64,000 nt of DNA from Nevskia sp964451925 (lineage in GTDB: Bacteria; Pseudomonadota; Gammaproteobacteria; Nevskiales; Nevskiaceae). The position numbers and the translations under genes were made by a program. A model generated the notes under the pieces. It was not told the origin of the DNA. It made no database searches and saw nothing but the letters and a program-made list of their open reading frames with translations. Where the stretch lies: positions 1 to 64,000 of the forward strand of contig CAYVKA010000004.1 of assembly GCA_964451925.1 (NCBI GenBank), in the 5' to 3' direction. Below, one piece after another: positions 31,738-40,823 of this stretch; positions within the stretch are counted from its first letter, which is position 1; every line of letters starts with the position of its first letter.

Positions 31738-33163
31738 TATATCCGCGCCAAGAGATGTCGTGCTCATTACAATTGACGCGCTATCCGCAGAGCATACTTC
31801 CATTTACCAACACAATCGGGATACGACCCCGAACCTCAGACGCCTAGCCGATAAAGCGATAATCTTCGATCGCTTTTACGCCAATGGAAATTGGACTCAG
31901 CCTGGTACCGCCTCTTTGCTAAGCGGACGCCGGCCGTGGTTGACAGGCGCCGACAACCCGGGAAAAGGGCCTGATCCGGCAGCAATGGAGCATAATCTGC
32001 TTCAAATTGCGCATGAGGCCGGTTATTCGGTCCTCACGGTTTCGACGAACTACAACGCCACGCCAGACCGTCAAAAAGTAGATCACTGGGTAAATTATCA
32101 GGCGTTCCCAACACCAACCGACGCAATAATCTTTTTCCATTACCTGATTGAATGGAAACTGGGCTTCACGAGTGCTGCGGCCGATCTAGCTACTTCCTTT
32201 CAAGACTCTGTAGGGCAGTTCCAACCTATCCTTGACCGCTTTTTTGATGGCGGAAGTAATCTGCACTATGACCCGCGACCTGCTTTTTCCACTGCGCAGG
32301 CATTCTGGGTGCAGCATGCCGGTGAGTCCCGCTTCCTATGGGTGCATATCCTGCCGCCACACGATCCATATGCAGCACCCGAGCCGTTCATTGGCCGGTT
32401 TGACCCTGTCATGATGCACAACTCCTACAGCACCAGCAGTGTGAACACCCAGGATTCCGGATCCCTACTATGGTACGGCGCAATAGGGCAGCAAAAACTG
32501 CTGAACCAGCTTTCTGACCGCTACGACGAATCTATCCTCTATGCGGATTTCTACGTCGGACACTTCCTGGATTGGCTGGATCGACGCGGAGATTTGAATC
32601 CCTCACTACTGATCGTGACTGCAGACCACGGAGAGAGCTTTCACCACGAATACAGTGCTCACGGCGGCCCCGGGCTCTATGAAGAGTTAATTCGCATTCC
32701 TCTCATCATCAAATGCCCAAATTCAAATCAAGGAAGGCGCATTGGAGAAATCGCCGAACAGGTGGATTTAGCCCCAACGCTTGCACACTTGCTAGCGGTA
32801 CCTATGCCGACGCCTACTTACGAGGGCAAGGTATTGTCCATGGATCCCGGTATAGCGATCGATAAACATGCACCCGCGTATTCCATGAGCCTTGCAGAAA
32901 ACCTCAATTCGAACGAGCTTAGGAACGGCTCCATTGCTATGGTCGATGGGCCGTATAAATACGTTCACTACTTCGGCCACCTGCGCTATCCACATATGCC
33001 GCAGCTAGAAGATGAACTGTACAACGTTGTTGCGGATCCCCTCGAGGTCCACAATCTAATTTCTACCGACCAAGAACTGGCTTCAAAGATGAAGGGGGAG
33101 ATCGAAGCCCAAATGGCTAGCCATGACCGACATTCGCACGATATCCAAACGGCCCCCAATTGA
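31738..33163 (+). pseudogene. 3' fragment of the membrane sulfatase-like gene (catalytic domain)
   Basis: Read in frame from the junction, the sequence gives S-A-P-R-D-V-V-L-I-T-I-D-A-L, the first metal-binding strand of the alkaline phosphatase/sulfatase superfamily. Then follow T-Q-P-G-T-A-S-L-L-S-G-R, where the nucleophile Cys/Ser of sulfatases is Thr, and T-A-D-H-G-E-S-F-H-H-E with late metal ligands. Thr suggests a phospho- or phosphoglycerol-type transfer or hydrolysis instead of formylglycine sulfatase chemistry. A GTG at 31760 could restart translation, but the product would lack the membrane anchor. It overlaps the sulfotransferase gene by 41 bases. Confidence 0.9.
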
Positions 33164-34223
33164 ACTGCTCCCCTGCGGAAACAAGCTGGCTGCGTGGCTA
33201 CGCGCGGGCAGCAGACCGGACCGCGCAGGCAAAGGAATCGGCTGGGCCTACCGTTGGCGCGGGCATTGGTTCGACCGAAACTGGAGTCTGCAAGAACGGC
33301 TCTATTCACCTTCGTCCCAGCTCCAGCCAATTTTCGTTCTGGGCTTGTGGCGCAGCGGCACGACCTACCTGCACGAGTTGCTGACCGCATCAGTGGACGC
33401 CAACAGTCCGCGAACCTGGCAGTGCTTTGATCCGTCGGCGTTTCGACTGAAGGCCAAACCTCTCTCGGGACGTACGGTCCAGCGTCCAATGGATGCGGTG
33501 TTGGTCGACGCCTTGTCTCCGCAAGAGGACGAGTTCGCACTTATGGCTGCGGGCGCCGATAGCGCCTACCGATTCTTTCTGGATCCTCGGCGTTGGCGCG
33601 AACTGCTGCCGGCGCTGCATACGGAACACTGGGCAGCCAGTGGCCTGTCAGCTGCCTGGATCAGGGAACTCAGCACGTTCCTCGGCTGGTGCGTCGAAGA
33701 CCCGCACAAGCCGCTGATTGTCAAATCTCCCAATCACCTGTTTCGGGCTAAGGCGCTGAAAGCCATCTGGCCCCAGGCCAAATTTGTATGGGTGGTCCGC
33801 GCCCCTGAACAGGTCTGGCATTCCAATCTGCGCATGTGGAAAGCCATGGCGCAGCGCTATGCCTTGTGGTTCTGGCAGAAAGGCGACCTGGAAAATTTCG
33901 TCGAGGCCTGCTTCGAAGCGTACCTCGATGTCCTAGTTCAACTGCGTGGAACGAATTATGCCCCGATTGATTCCATGGTCTGCTATGACGAACTGGTGCG
34001 CGCCCCGGAATCGACAGTGACGCGGATTGTTGCCGAACTGGACCTGCTCAGCGGATTCAGACCTGATCGGCTATCTGCCACCGCTGAGCGGCTGCAATCC
34101 TATGACCGCAGCGGAATTGCACCAGCTGGATTCGTCGGCAGGCACCCCCTGTTCGCTTCCATCAGCAAGGAGCATCAGTCTATGCTCGACCAGAGAAATC
34201 TGCTGATACCGGAATACGCCTAG
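33123..34223 (+). CDS. sulfotransferase
   Basis: The 366-residue protein has the PAPS 5'-phosphosulfate loop (F-V-L-G-L-W-R-S-G-T-T-Y-L-H-E-L-L, residues about 71-87) and a later 3'-phosphate region (V-W-V-V-R-A-P-E-Q-V-W-H-S, near 222-235). It should transfer sulfate from PAPS to a carbohydrate, lipid or other acceptor. It overlaps the end of the split sulfatase-like gene by 41 bases, so the three genes (22266, 22510 and this one) formed one operon before the transposon entered. Expression now depends on a promoter in or near the element's right end. Confidence 0.85.
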   Translation: MTDIRTISKRPPIELLPCGNKLAAWLRAGSRPDRAGKGIGWAYRWRGHWFDRNWSLQERLYSPSSQLQPIFVLGLWRSGTTYLHELLTASVDANSPRTWQCFDPSAFRLKAKPLSGRTVQRPMDAVLVDALSPQEDEFALMAAGADSAYRFFLDPRRWRELLPALHTEHWAASGLSAAWIRELSTFLGWCVEDPHKPLIVKSPNHLFRAKALKAIWPQAKFVWVVRAPEQVWHSNLRMWKAMAQRYALWFWQKGDLENFVEACFEAYLDVLVQLRGTNYAPIDSMVCYDELVRAPESTVTRIVAELDLLSGFRPDRLSATAERLQSYDRSGIAPAGFVGRHPLFASISKEHQSMLDQRNLLIPEYA

Positions 34224-34284
34224 CCAGTTTTTGTTACATCGTTTCATTTTACATGATGGCATAGTGCACGGAATGCCGCCTGCC

Positions 34285-36600
34285 TTAGATCAGTTTAACC
34301 GCACCCCGCCTGCGACCATCTTCCGCCTCGACGACGGCCAAAGCGGTCATATTGACAATCCTCCGCACGGTGCTTGACGGCGTCAGGATATGGACCGGCG
34401 AGGCGCATCCGAGAAGAATCGGACCGATGGCGGTACCGTTGCCGACCGCGGTCTTGAGGAGGTTGTAGGCGATATTCGCCGCGTCGATCCCGGGCATGAT
34501 CAGCAGGTTGGCGGAACCGCGGAGCGTCGAATCGGGCAGGATCGCATCGCGTACCGCCGGATCGAGGGCACAATCGCCGTGCATCTCGCCATCGAACTCC
34601 AGGTCGGGGGCGATGGCCCGCAGGATCGCCGTTGCTTCGCGCATCTTCACCGCCGAGGCGGAGTCGCTGCTGCCAAAGTTGGAATGGGAGAGGAGTGCGA
34701 CTTTGGGCTCAATGCCGAAACGCCGGATGGCCGCGGCAGCCATGACGGCAATTTCCGCCAGTTCCCTGGCGCCCGGATCGGTGTTGACATGGGTATCGGC
34801 GATGAACAGCTGCCGGCCGGGCAGAATCAGCGCGTTCATTGCCGCGAATACGCTGCAGCCGGGCCGGCGACCGATTATGCGATCGATGTAGCGCAGATGG
34901 CGCGCGGTGTCGCTGACAGTGCCGCAGATCATGCCATCGGCATCGCCGTCCCTGAGCAGCATTGCGGCGATCAGCGTGGTGCGGCGGCGCATCTCGAGCT
35001 TGGCGTACTGCTCGGTGACGCCGCGGCGTGACATCAATTGGTGGTAAGACCGCCACGCCTCCCGGTAGCGCCGGTCCTGCTCGGTGTTGACCACGGTGAA
35101 GTCCTGCCCGGCCTGCATGCGCAGGCCGAGACGGGCGACCCTCTGGGCAATCACCGCCGGGCGCCCGACCAGGACCGGGTGCGCGATTTTCTCGTCGATG
35201 GCGATCTGCGCGGCGCGCAAGATCCGCTCCTCTTCTCCTTCGGCGAAAATGATGCGCTTGCTGCCTTGCGCGATGCCCTTGGCGATGGCGAATATCGGCC
35301 GCATCAAGGCGCCGCTGTGGTGCACGAACTGCTGCAATTGCTGCTCGTAAGCGTCGAAGTCGGCGATCGGCCGTCTGGCCACGCCGGAGTCCATCGCCGC
35401 CTTGGCCACCGCCGGAGCGATGCTGATGATCAGGCGGGGATCGAAAGGCTTTGGAATCAGGTAGTCGGGGCCGAATGACAGATCGCGGATGCCGAAGGCG
35501 TCGGCCAGCGCATCGCTTTGCTCCCGTCGAGCCAGCCCGGCAATAGCGTGCACGGCGGCGATCTCCATGGAGCGCGTGATCGTGGTCGCGCCCACATCCA
35601 GGGCGCCCCGGAAAATATAGGGGAAGCACAATACGTTGTTGATCTGGTTTGGATAGTCGCTGCGCCCGGTGGCGATGATGGCGTCCTGGCGCGCCGCCCG
35701 TGCAACTTCCGGCAGAATTTCCGGCGTGGGGTTGGCCAGCGCGAATACCAGCGGCCGCGCAGCCATCGCGCCCAGAAGTTGCGGACTCAGTACGCCGCCG
35801 GCGGACAGGCCGAGAAAGATGTCCGCCCGCGATATGACGTCGGCGAGGGTGCGCGCCGCTGTGGGCTGCGCAAAGCGGGCCTTGTCCTCATCCATCAATT
35901 CAACCCGGCCCCGATAAACCACGCCCGCCAGGTCAGTCAGCCAGATGTTCGCGGCGGGCAGGCCCAGGTCCACCAGCAAATCGACGCAGGACAGGGCTGC
36001 GGCCCCGGCGCCGCTCACCACCAGCTTGACCGTGCGGATGTCCTTGCCGACCACCTTGAGACCATTCAGCACCGCCGCGCCGACGATGATCGCGGTACCG
36101 TGCTGATCATCGTGAAACACCGGGATCTGCATCCGCTCGCGCAATTTGCGCTCAATATAGAAGCACTCCGGCGCCTTGATGTCCTCCAGATTGATGCCGC
36201 CGAAGGTGGGCTCCAGCGCCGCAATCACCTCGATCAGCCGGTCCGGGTCGAGCTGATCGATCTCGATATCGAATGCGTCGATTCCCGCGAACTTCTTGAA
36301 CAATACCGACTTGCCTTCCATCACCGGCTTGGCCGCCAGCGGCCCGATCGCGCCGAGGCCGAGCACGGCGGTGCCGTTGGTGATGACCCCCACCAGATTG
36401 CCGCGCGCGGTGTAGCGGAACGCCGCGGAGGAGTCGGCCACGATCTCCTCGCAGGCCATCGCCACGCCGGGCGAGTAGGCCAGCGCCAGATCACGCTGAT
36501 TGACCAATTGCTTGGTCGGCACCACCGAGATCTTCCCGGCTTGCGGAAATTGGTGGTAGTCAAGCGCCGCCTGGCGCAGTGTTTCCCGGTCAGCATTCAT
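34285..36600 (-). CDS. maeB: NADP-dependent malic enzyme with phosphotransacetylase-like domain
   Basis: The 771-residue protein joins a malic enzyme (residues about 10-420: Y-S-P-G-V-A, V-F-H-D-D-Q-H-G-T-A, G-A-G-A-A-A for NADP, A-N-P-T-P-E-I) to a C-terminal phosphate acetyltransferase-like domain (about 430-771), which in MaeB is regulatory and binds acetyl-CoA. It oxidatively decarboxylates malate to pyruvate. Length and layout fit MaeB. ATG 36600 is supported by GGAGCC at about 7-nt spacing; a TTG at 36615 is less likely. It fits the C4-dicarboxylate uptake genes found downstream. Confidence 0.96.
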   Translation of the reverse strand: MNADRETLRQAALDYHQFPQAGKISVVPTKQLVNQRDLALAYSPGVAMACEEIVADSSAAFRYTARGNLVGVITNGTAVLGLGAIGPLAAKPVMEGKSVLFKKFAGIDAFDIEIDQLDPDRLIEVIAALEPTFGGINLEDIKAPECFYIERKLRERMQIPVFHDDQHGTAIIVGAAVLNGLKVVGKDIRTVKLVVSGAGAAALSCVDLLVDLGLPAANIWLTDLAGVVYRGRVELMDEDKARFAQPTAARTLADVISRADIFLGLSAGGVLSPQLLGAMAARPLVFALANPTPEILPEVARAARQDAIIATGRSDYPNQINNVLCFPYIFRGALDVGATTITRSMEIAAVHAIAGLARREQSDALADAFGIRDLSFGPDYLIPKPFDPRLIISIAPAVAKAAMDSGVARRPIADFDAYEQQLQQFVHHSGALMRPIFAIAKGIAQGSKRIIFAEGEEERILRAAQIAIDEKIAHPVLVGRPAVIAQRVARLGLRMQAGQDFTVVNTEQDRRYREAWRSYHQLMSRRGVTEQYAKLEMRRRTTLIAAMLLRDGDADGMICGTVSDTARHLRYIDRIIGRRPGCSVFAAMNALILPGRQLFIADTHVNTDPGARELAEIAVMAAAAIRRFGIEPKVALLSHSNFGSSDSASAVKMREATAILRAIAPDLEFDGEMHGDCALDPAVRDAILPDSTLRGSANLLIMPGIDAANIAYNLLKTAVGNGTAIGPILLGCASPVHILTPSSTVRRIVNMTALAVVEAEDGRRRGAVKLI

Positions 36601-36714
36601 GCTGGCTGGCTCCAATCCGGCGTGGGTTCTTCAAGCCAGCTCGTGGCAGGCCGCTCATGAACCTTCGGATCAAGCACGCGCTCGACGGGCCGGCCATGCG
36701 CGTTTTGCTTGATC

Positions 36715-37806
36715 CTAGCGAAGCGAATAAGTGAGCAGCGTGAAGGTGTCGTCGAAATACCTGTTCGGATAAAACGCAGCAGCCGCGCGATTCACCGGCT
36801 GCGATGGGTCCACCACTCCGTCAGCCGTCGCGGTGTAGATCTTCTTGCTGGCCGGGTCCAACGCCATGGTGCGCGCCAGTGGCCGCGTGGTGACCGCCTC
36901 CTGGAGCTTGTAGGTATTCGGATCGACCTGGTTGTAGATGACGATATTGGCGTCGACACCGTTGGAGGTGTAGATCCTGTGCGTTTCGGCGTCGAACACC
37001 ACACCATCGTTGCCGCGACCGATGACCGGAGTGGCGACGACCTTGCCGGTTTCGGCGTCCAGCACGGCCAGCACCGGGTTGCTGCCGCGGCAACCGGCAA
37101 AGATGCGCTTGCTGGCGGCGTCGAATGCCAGCCCGGTGGGCTGCTCGCAGCCCGGGGTCTTCCACTCGGCGGTCACCTGTCGCTTTTTCACATCGATGCG
37201 GATCACTTCGTTGCGGTCGCGCAGCGACACGAACAGATTGCCCTGCCCGTCCGCGGCTCCGGCTTCGATCTTCTCGCTCTGCAGGGCGAGCTTGCCGACG
37301 ATGGCGCCGCTGGCGGCATCGACGAACGTGATCTGCTTGTCGTCACCCATCATGAAAGCGAGCTGGCCGGTCACCGGCTCGAAATAGGCAGCGTCGGCGC
37401 TTTCCCCCAGCTTGATATGGTCGATGGTCTTGAGCGTGGAGAGCTGGAACACCGTGGTCGTGCCGTCGCCGTTGGTGGTGTAGCCGCGATCGACTTTGCT
37501 CACCAGGGTGGCCATGTTGGCGCCTTGGGACTGCTCGATGCTGCCCAGCACTTTTCCGGATCGGGTGTCGTAGACCGTGACGCCATCCTGGCGGCGACCA
37601 ATGAACAGATGCGAACGCGCCGGATCAAAGCTGAGGTAGTCCCAGCCGGGCGCGGCGCCCTTCAGCGGCAACGCCGATTCCAATTGGTAGAAGCCCTGCG
37701 CCTGTGCCAGGCCGGGGGCCCATGCGGCCAGCGCGGTCAGGGCCAGAGCGGCCCAGCGTCCGCCACGGTGGCGCAACCCGGGTCTGTGGTGATTCGAAGT
37801 ATTCAT
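36715..37806 (-). CDS. exported YncE-like beta-propeller protein
   Basis: The 363-residue precursor has a signal peptide (A-L-A-L-T-A-L-A-A-W-A-P-G-L-A-Q-A-Q). The mature part is a series of 40-50-residue beta-propeller repeats with the YncE-type V-x-V-x-D-x-x-T/S-G-K-V signature (V-T-V-Y-D-T-R-S-G-K-V; T-F-V-D-A-A-S-G-A-I-V; L-A-V-L-D-A-E-T-G-K-V). It should be a periplasmic seven-bladed propeller with an unknown ligand. GGAGAGG precedes ATG 37806. It is the last of three minus-strand exported genes. Confidence 0.85.
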   Translation of the reverse strand: MNTSNHHRPGLRHRGGRWAALALTALAAWAPGLAQAQGFYQLESALPLKGAAPGWDYLSFDPARSHLFIGRRQDGVTVYDTRSGKVLGSIEQSQGANMATLVSKVDRGYTTNGDGTTTVFQLSTLKTIDHIKLGESADAAYFEPVTGQLAFMMGDDKQITFVDAASGAIVGKLALQSEKIEAGAADGQGNLFVSLRDRNEVIRIDVKKRQVTAEWKTPGCEQPTGLAFDAASKRIFAGCRGSNPVLAVLDAETGKVVATPVIGRGNDGVVFDAETHRIYTSNGVDANIVIYNQVDPNTYKLQEAVTTRPLARTMALDPASKKIYTATADGVVDPSQPVNRAAAAFYPNRYFDDTFTLLTYSLR

Positions 37807-37920
37807 GCCTCTCCGCGCTTCAGCAGCGCCTGTTCGGTTCAGAAAAAATGGCGAGGGACGGGCCTTTGGTGCCGCCGGTCACGGCCGGCCGGCCCGCCCC
37901 GCGCCATCCACCATGGAGCC

Positions 37921-39018
37921 TTACTTGGCCGAAGCCGTGTGCACCGTGTCGCCCGGCGCAACGGCGAACTGCAGCACGGCCGCACCGCTGTTGTTGCCCT
38001 CGCCAGGGGACACCGCCACAAACAGGCGGTTCAGCTCAGGCACCAGGATGCCGGTCTTGGCGCCCTTGGCGCTCGGCACATGGGCCACCTCGGCGAAATG
38101 GTCGGGGTCCTTTTCCTGATAGACGCCGATGTAGCCTTCGCCGCCGAGGACGTAGACCCGGCCATTGGCCTTGTCGAATACCACCTCGTCGGTACGCTCC
38201 GGGGCGGTGAAGCTGGCCAGGGATGCGCCCGTGTCGGAATTCAGCACCACCAGCTTGCCCGGCTTGCGCGTCACCACGAACAAGCGGTGATTGGCTTCGT
38301 CGAATGCCACCGGCGCGTTCTGCTCGGCCTCCTTGATGGGCCAGGTGCTCACCACGGTGCGGGTCTTCTTGTCGACCACCGCCATGTAGTTCTTGTCGGT
38401 GACATTGATGAACAGGTGACCGCCATGCTGCTCAATGGCCATGGCCTCGGTGTGATTCGAATCGAACTTGATATCGCCGAAGTGCTTGCCGGTGGCAGGA
38501 TCGATCTCGGCCAGGAAGCATTCCGTCATCTTCACATCCTTGCCGCCGGTGACGACGTAGAGATGCTTGCTGCCGGAGTCGTATCCGATCGAATCGGCGC
38601 CCGGCGTCAGCTTGACCGTGCCGACAACCTTGTAGGTGGTCGCGTCGAGCACCTTGGTCATGCTGTCGCCGCTGTCGGTGACCAGCAGGTGATTCTTCGA
38701 CGGCACGTAGAAGATGCTATGAGGCGTTTCAAAGCCCGTGACGGTCTTCAGGTGCGCGCCACTCTTCAGATCGAACACTTCCAGGGTGCCGTGATCCTCG
38801 GCGGCCAGGAACAGGCGGTTACCCTTGGCATCATAGGCGAAGTGGTCGAAGTCGCCGCTATAGCCCGGCAGATCGGCCTGACCGACCAGCGTCAGGGGCG
38901 CCGCGGTGGCAGCGGGGACCGCCGGGGCAGAAGACTGCGCGTGAACCTGGCCCAGGAACAGCAGGCCGGCGGCGGCCATCAGGGTGCGCGCAACAATCGG
39001 GCGGATGCTTACATCCAT
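37921..39018 (-). CDS. exported YncE-like beta-propeller protein
   Basis: The 365-residue precursor has a signal peptide (M-A-A-A-G-L-L-F-L-G-Q-V-H-A-Q) and propeller repeats (L-E-V-F-D-L-K-S-G-A-H-L; K-V-L-D-A-T-T-Y-K-V-V; V-V-D-K-K-T-R-T-V-V-S; V-V-L-N-S-D-T-G-A-S-L). It is similar in plan to the next gene, probably an old duplication. AGGAG precedes ATG 39018. It lies between the three-repeat protein and the second propeller in one transcription direction. Confidence 0.85.
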   Translation of the reverse strand: MDVSIRPIVARTLMAAAGLLFLGQVHAQSSAPAVPAATAAPLTLVGQADLPGYSGDFDHFAYDAKGNRLFLAAEDHGTLEVFDLKSGAHLKTVTGFETPHSIFYVPSKNHLLVTDSGDSMTKVLDATTYKVVGTVKLTPGADSIGYDSGSKHLYVVTGGKDVKMTECFLAEIDPATGKHFGDIKFDSNHTEAMAIEQHGGHLFINVTDKNYMAVVDKKTRTVVSTWPIKEAEQNAPVAFDEANHRLFVVTRKPGKLVVLNSDTGASLASFTAPERTDEVVFDKANGRVYVLGGEGYIGVYQEKDPDHFAEVAHVPSAKGAKTGILVPELNRLFVAVSPGEGNNSGAAVLQFAVAPGDTVHTASAK

Positions 39019-39121
39019 GTCATATCTCCTCAACAAGAAAGTGTGTCTTGGCGGCGCCGGACCATTCACACGACAGTGATGCGGCAGGCCTTCGCCATGG
39101 GGGGGGTTGGTGGCGCCAGGC

Positions 39122-40396
39122 CTAGGCCGCCGGCTGGAACAGGCTGCCCGCGGAAGGGATCTTCTTCTCCATCTCGGCGCGGATCTGATCCCCGCGCTTG
39201 TGCAGGGCTTCGTTGTCGTCGCCCGACTTGTAGGCGAAGACCGTGCTGACGGCGCCGATGACTTTTCCGGAGGCATCGTGGAACTGCATCTCGACTTCCA
39301 TACGCTTGCCGGTGGAGTTCACCTCGGTAAGTGCCTTGCCGGTCTTGATCACGCCCAGGTCGTCGTCATCGGCCTTCTTGCCGATGCGGCCGATGCTGGA
39401 GCCGGCGATGACGTAGTCGCCGGTTCCCGGAGGCGCGGCGTGGACGGCGAGGATCAGCAGATCCGGGTGCGCAGCCATGGTCGCGTCCACCAGCTTCTGG
39501 CAGTTGGTGTCGGAAGAGTACTTGGCGTCGTAGGGAAACGGTTCGACCAGGTTGCCGGCGTTGGTGATGCGGCGGCGCAGGCTGGCGGCGATCCTGTCGG
39601 CCTGCTGGTGGCGCGCCTCCTTGTCGTCACCGGCCTTGTAGGGGAACACCACGCCGACGGCGCCGAGCGTATCGCCCGAGACATCGAGCAGGCGCTCCTC
39701 GACCTCGAAGCGGTCGCCTTCCTCGTTCAACTCCAGCTTGGGCGTGCCGCTGTTGACCACGTCCATGTCGTCGGAGTCGGCCTTCTTGCCGATGCGGCCG
39801 ATGTTCGAGGCGACGATCTCGTTGTCGCTGCCCTTTGGCGGCGTGGCGTGGAGGGCCAGGATCACCACGTCCGGATTGGCGGCGAGCGTCTGGTCGACCA
39901 GCGACTGGCCGTAGCTGTCGAGCGGAACCGCCGCATCGAACTGGGCTGGTTCCAGCAGGTTCTTGACGTGCGAGATGCGCTTGGCCAGCTCGTCGCGGAT
40001 GGCTTCCGCCTTCCTTTGCAGGGCGCCCTTGTCATCGCCGGGCTTGTAGGCGAACACCTCGCCGAGAGCGCCGATCTGGCGGCCGTTGGCGTCGCGGAAC
40101 GGCAGCAGGGCCTCGAAGTGGTCGCCGGTTTTGTTCAGCGACAACCTGGGCTTGCCCGACTTGACCACGCTCATGTCGTCGTCATCAGCCTTCTTGCCGA
40201 TGCGGCCGATGTTGGACGCGACGATGACGTTGTCGGCGCTGCCCGGCGGCGTCACGTGCATCGCCAGAACCAGGAGCTCCGGATGCTTTGCCACCGCCTT
40301 GTCGACCAGTTGCTGGGCGTAGATTTTACCCGACGTTTCAGCCGTGGCCGGCAGCGCGACGGCGCCGAGCAACAGCAACAGACCCATACGTTTCAT
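39122..40396 (-). CDS. exported protein with three tandem ~130-residue repeats
   Basis: After a signal peptide (cleavage near A-T-A-E) the 424-residue precursor has three homologous units, starting near residues 25, 160 and 295. Each contains L-V-D...H-P-(E/D)-L-(L/V)-x-L-A-x-H-x-x-P-P, then S-(N/S)-I-G-R-I-G-K-K-A-D-x-D-D, a beta-rich part with D-x-x-G-x-x-(I/L)-G-A, and a closing helix ending in N-L-x-E-P. The pattern recalls Cache/PDC-like extracellular sensing folds, but I cannot name the family. One- and two-unit relatives are at 61204 and 61854. GGAGAGAGG precedes ATG 40396. First gene of a probable three-gene operon with the propellers. Confidence 0.8.
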   Translation of the reverse strand: MKRMGLLLLLGAVALPATAETSGKIYAQQLVDKAVAKHPELLVLAMHVTPPGSADNVIVASNIGRIGKKADDDDMSVVKSGKPRLSLNKTGDHFEALLPFRDANGRQIGALGEVFAYKPGDDKGALQRKAEAIRDELAKRISHVKNLLEPAQFDAAVPLDSYGQSLVDQTLAANPDVVILALHATPPKGSDNEIVASNIGRIGKKADSDDMDVVNSGTPKLELNEEGDRFEVEERLLDVSGDTLGAVGVVFPYKAGDDKEARHQQADRIAASLRRRITNAGNLVEPFPYDAKYSSDTNCQKLVDATMAAHPDLLILAVHAAPPGTGDYVIAGSSIGRIGKKADDDDLGVIKTGKALTEVNSTGKRMEVEMQFHDASGKVIGAVSTVFAYKSGDDNEALHKRGDQIRAEMEKKIPSAGSLFQPAA

Positions 40397-40572
40397 GCGA
40401 CCTCTCTCCTCATGATTCTGCTATTTTTTGCGGCCCGGCCTGGACGCACCGGACACTTCGCTCATTGCATGTGCTTTGCGGGCGGAAGCGGACCGATCAT
40501 CATCGTTGCGTGCGCCCGACTCCGGCGCGCCGCGCCAACCCGCGCCGTACTGGATGTGAATGCTAGTGGGCC

Positions 40573-40740
40573 AACCTGAAAACATCCTTAAGACATCCTG
40601 AAAGGACGTTTAGCCGGGCGTTTCCGGACACATTCGGCCGCCCGAAGGCCAGCTCCACCGACAGGCGATCATGCCCCCTGCGGCCGCATCTCCCATCCCG
40701 CTCACCCTGTCCTGCATCCTTAAAATTTATTCAGGTTCGG
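40573..40740. promoter_or_regulatory. regulatory region between the three-repeat operon and the first two-component system
   Basis: The 427-base gap 40397-40823 holds two candidate response-regulator sites. One is CTTAAG-N5-CTGAAA at 40587-40603, an 11-bp direct repeat. The other, on the minus strand at 40738-40719, reads AACCTGAATAAATTTTAAGG. Both resemble PmrA/QseB-type boxes and recur near other genes of this region. Confidence 0.5.
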
Positions 40741-40823
40741 CGAAGGAGATTGCGCCACTTTTCTTTGTCTTCCGTGAGCCACTCTGAGCTAGACTGGAGT
40801 GGCTGGAGGAATGGACAACTATC

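Noticed and set aside
31760..33163. An intact soluble sulfatase gene starting at GTG 31760
   Set aside because: The upstream codons from 31738 align with the sulfatase fold and connect in frame to the membrane part at 22510-23069, so it is a fragment of a split gene.
36709..39249. An 846-codon plus-strand frame across both beta-propeller genes
   Set aside because: It runs over two genes with signal peptides and propeller repeats on the other strand and has only antisense-type composition.
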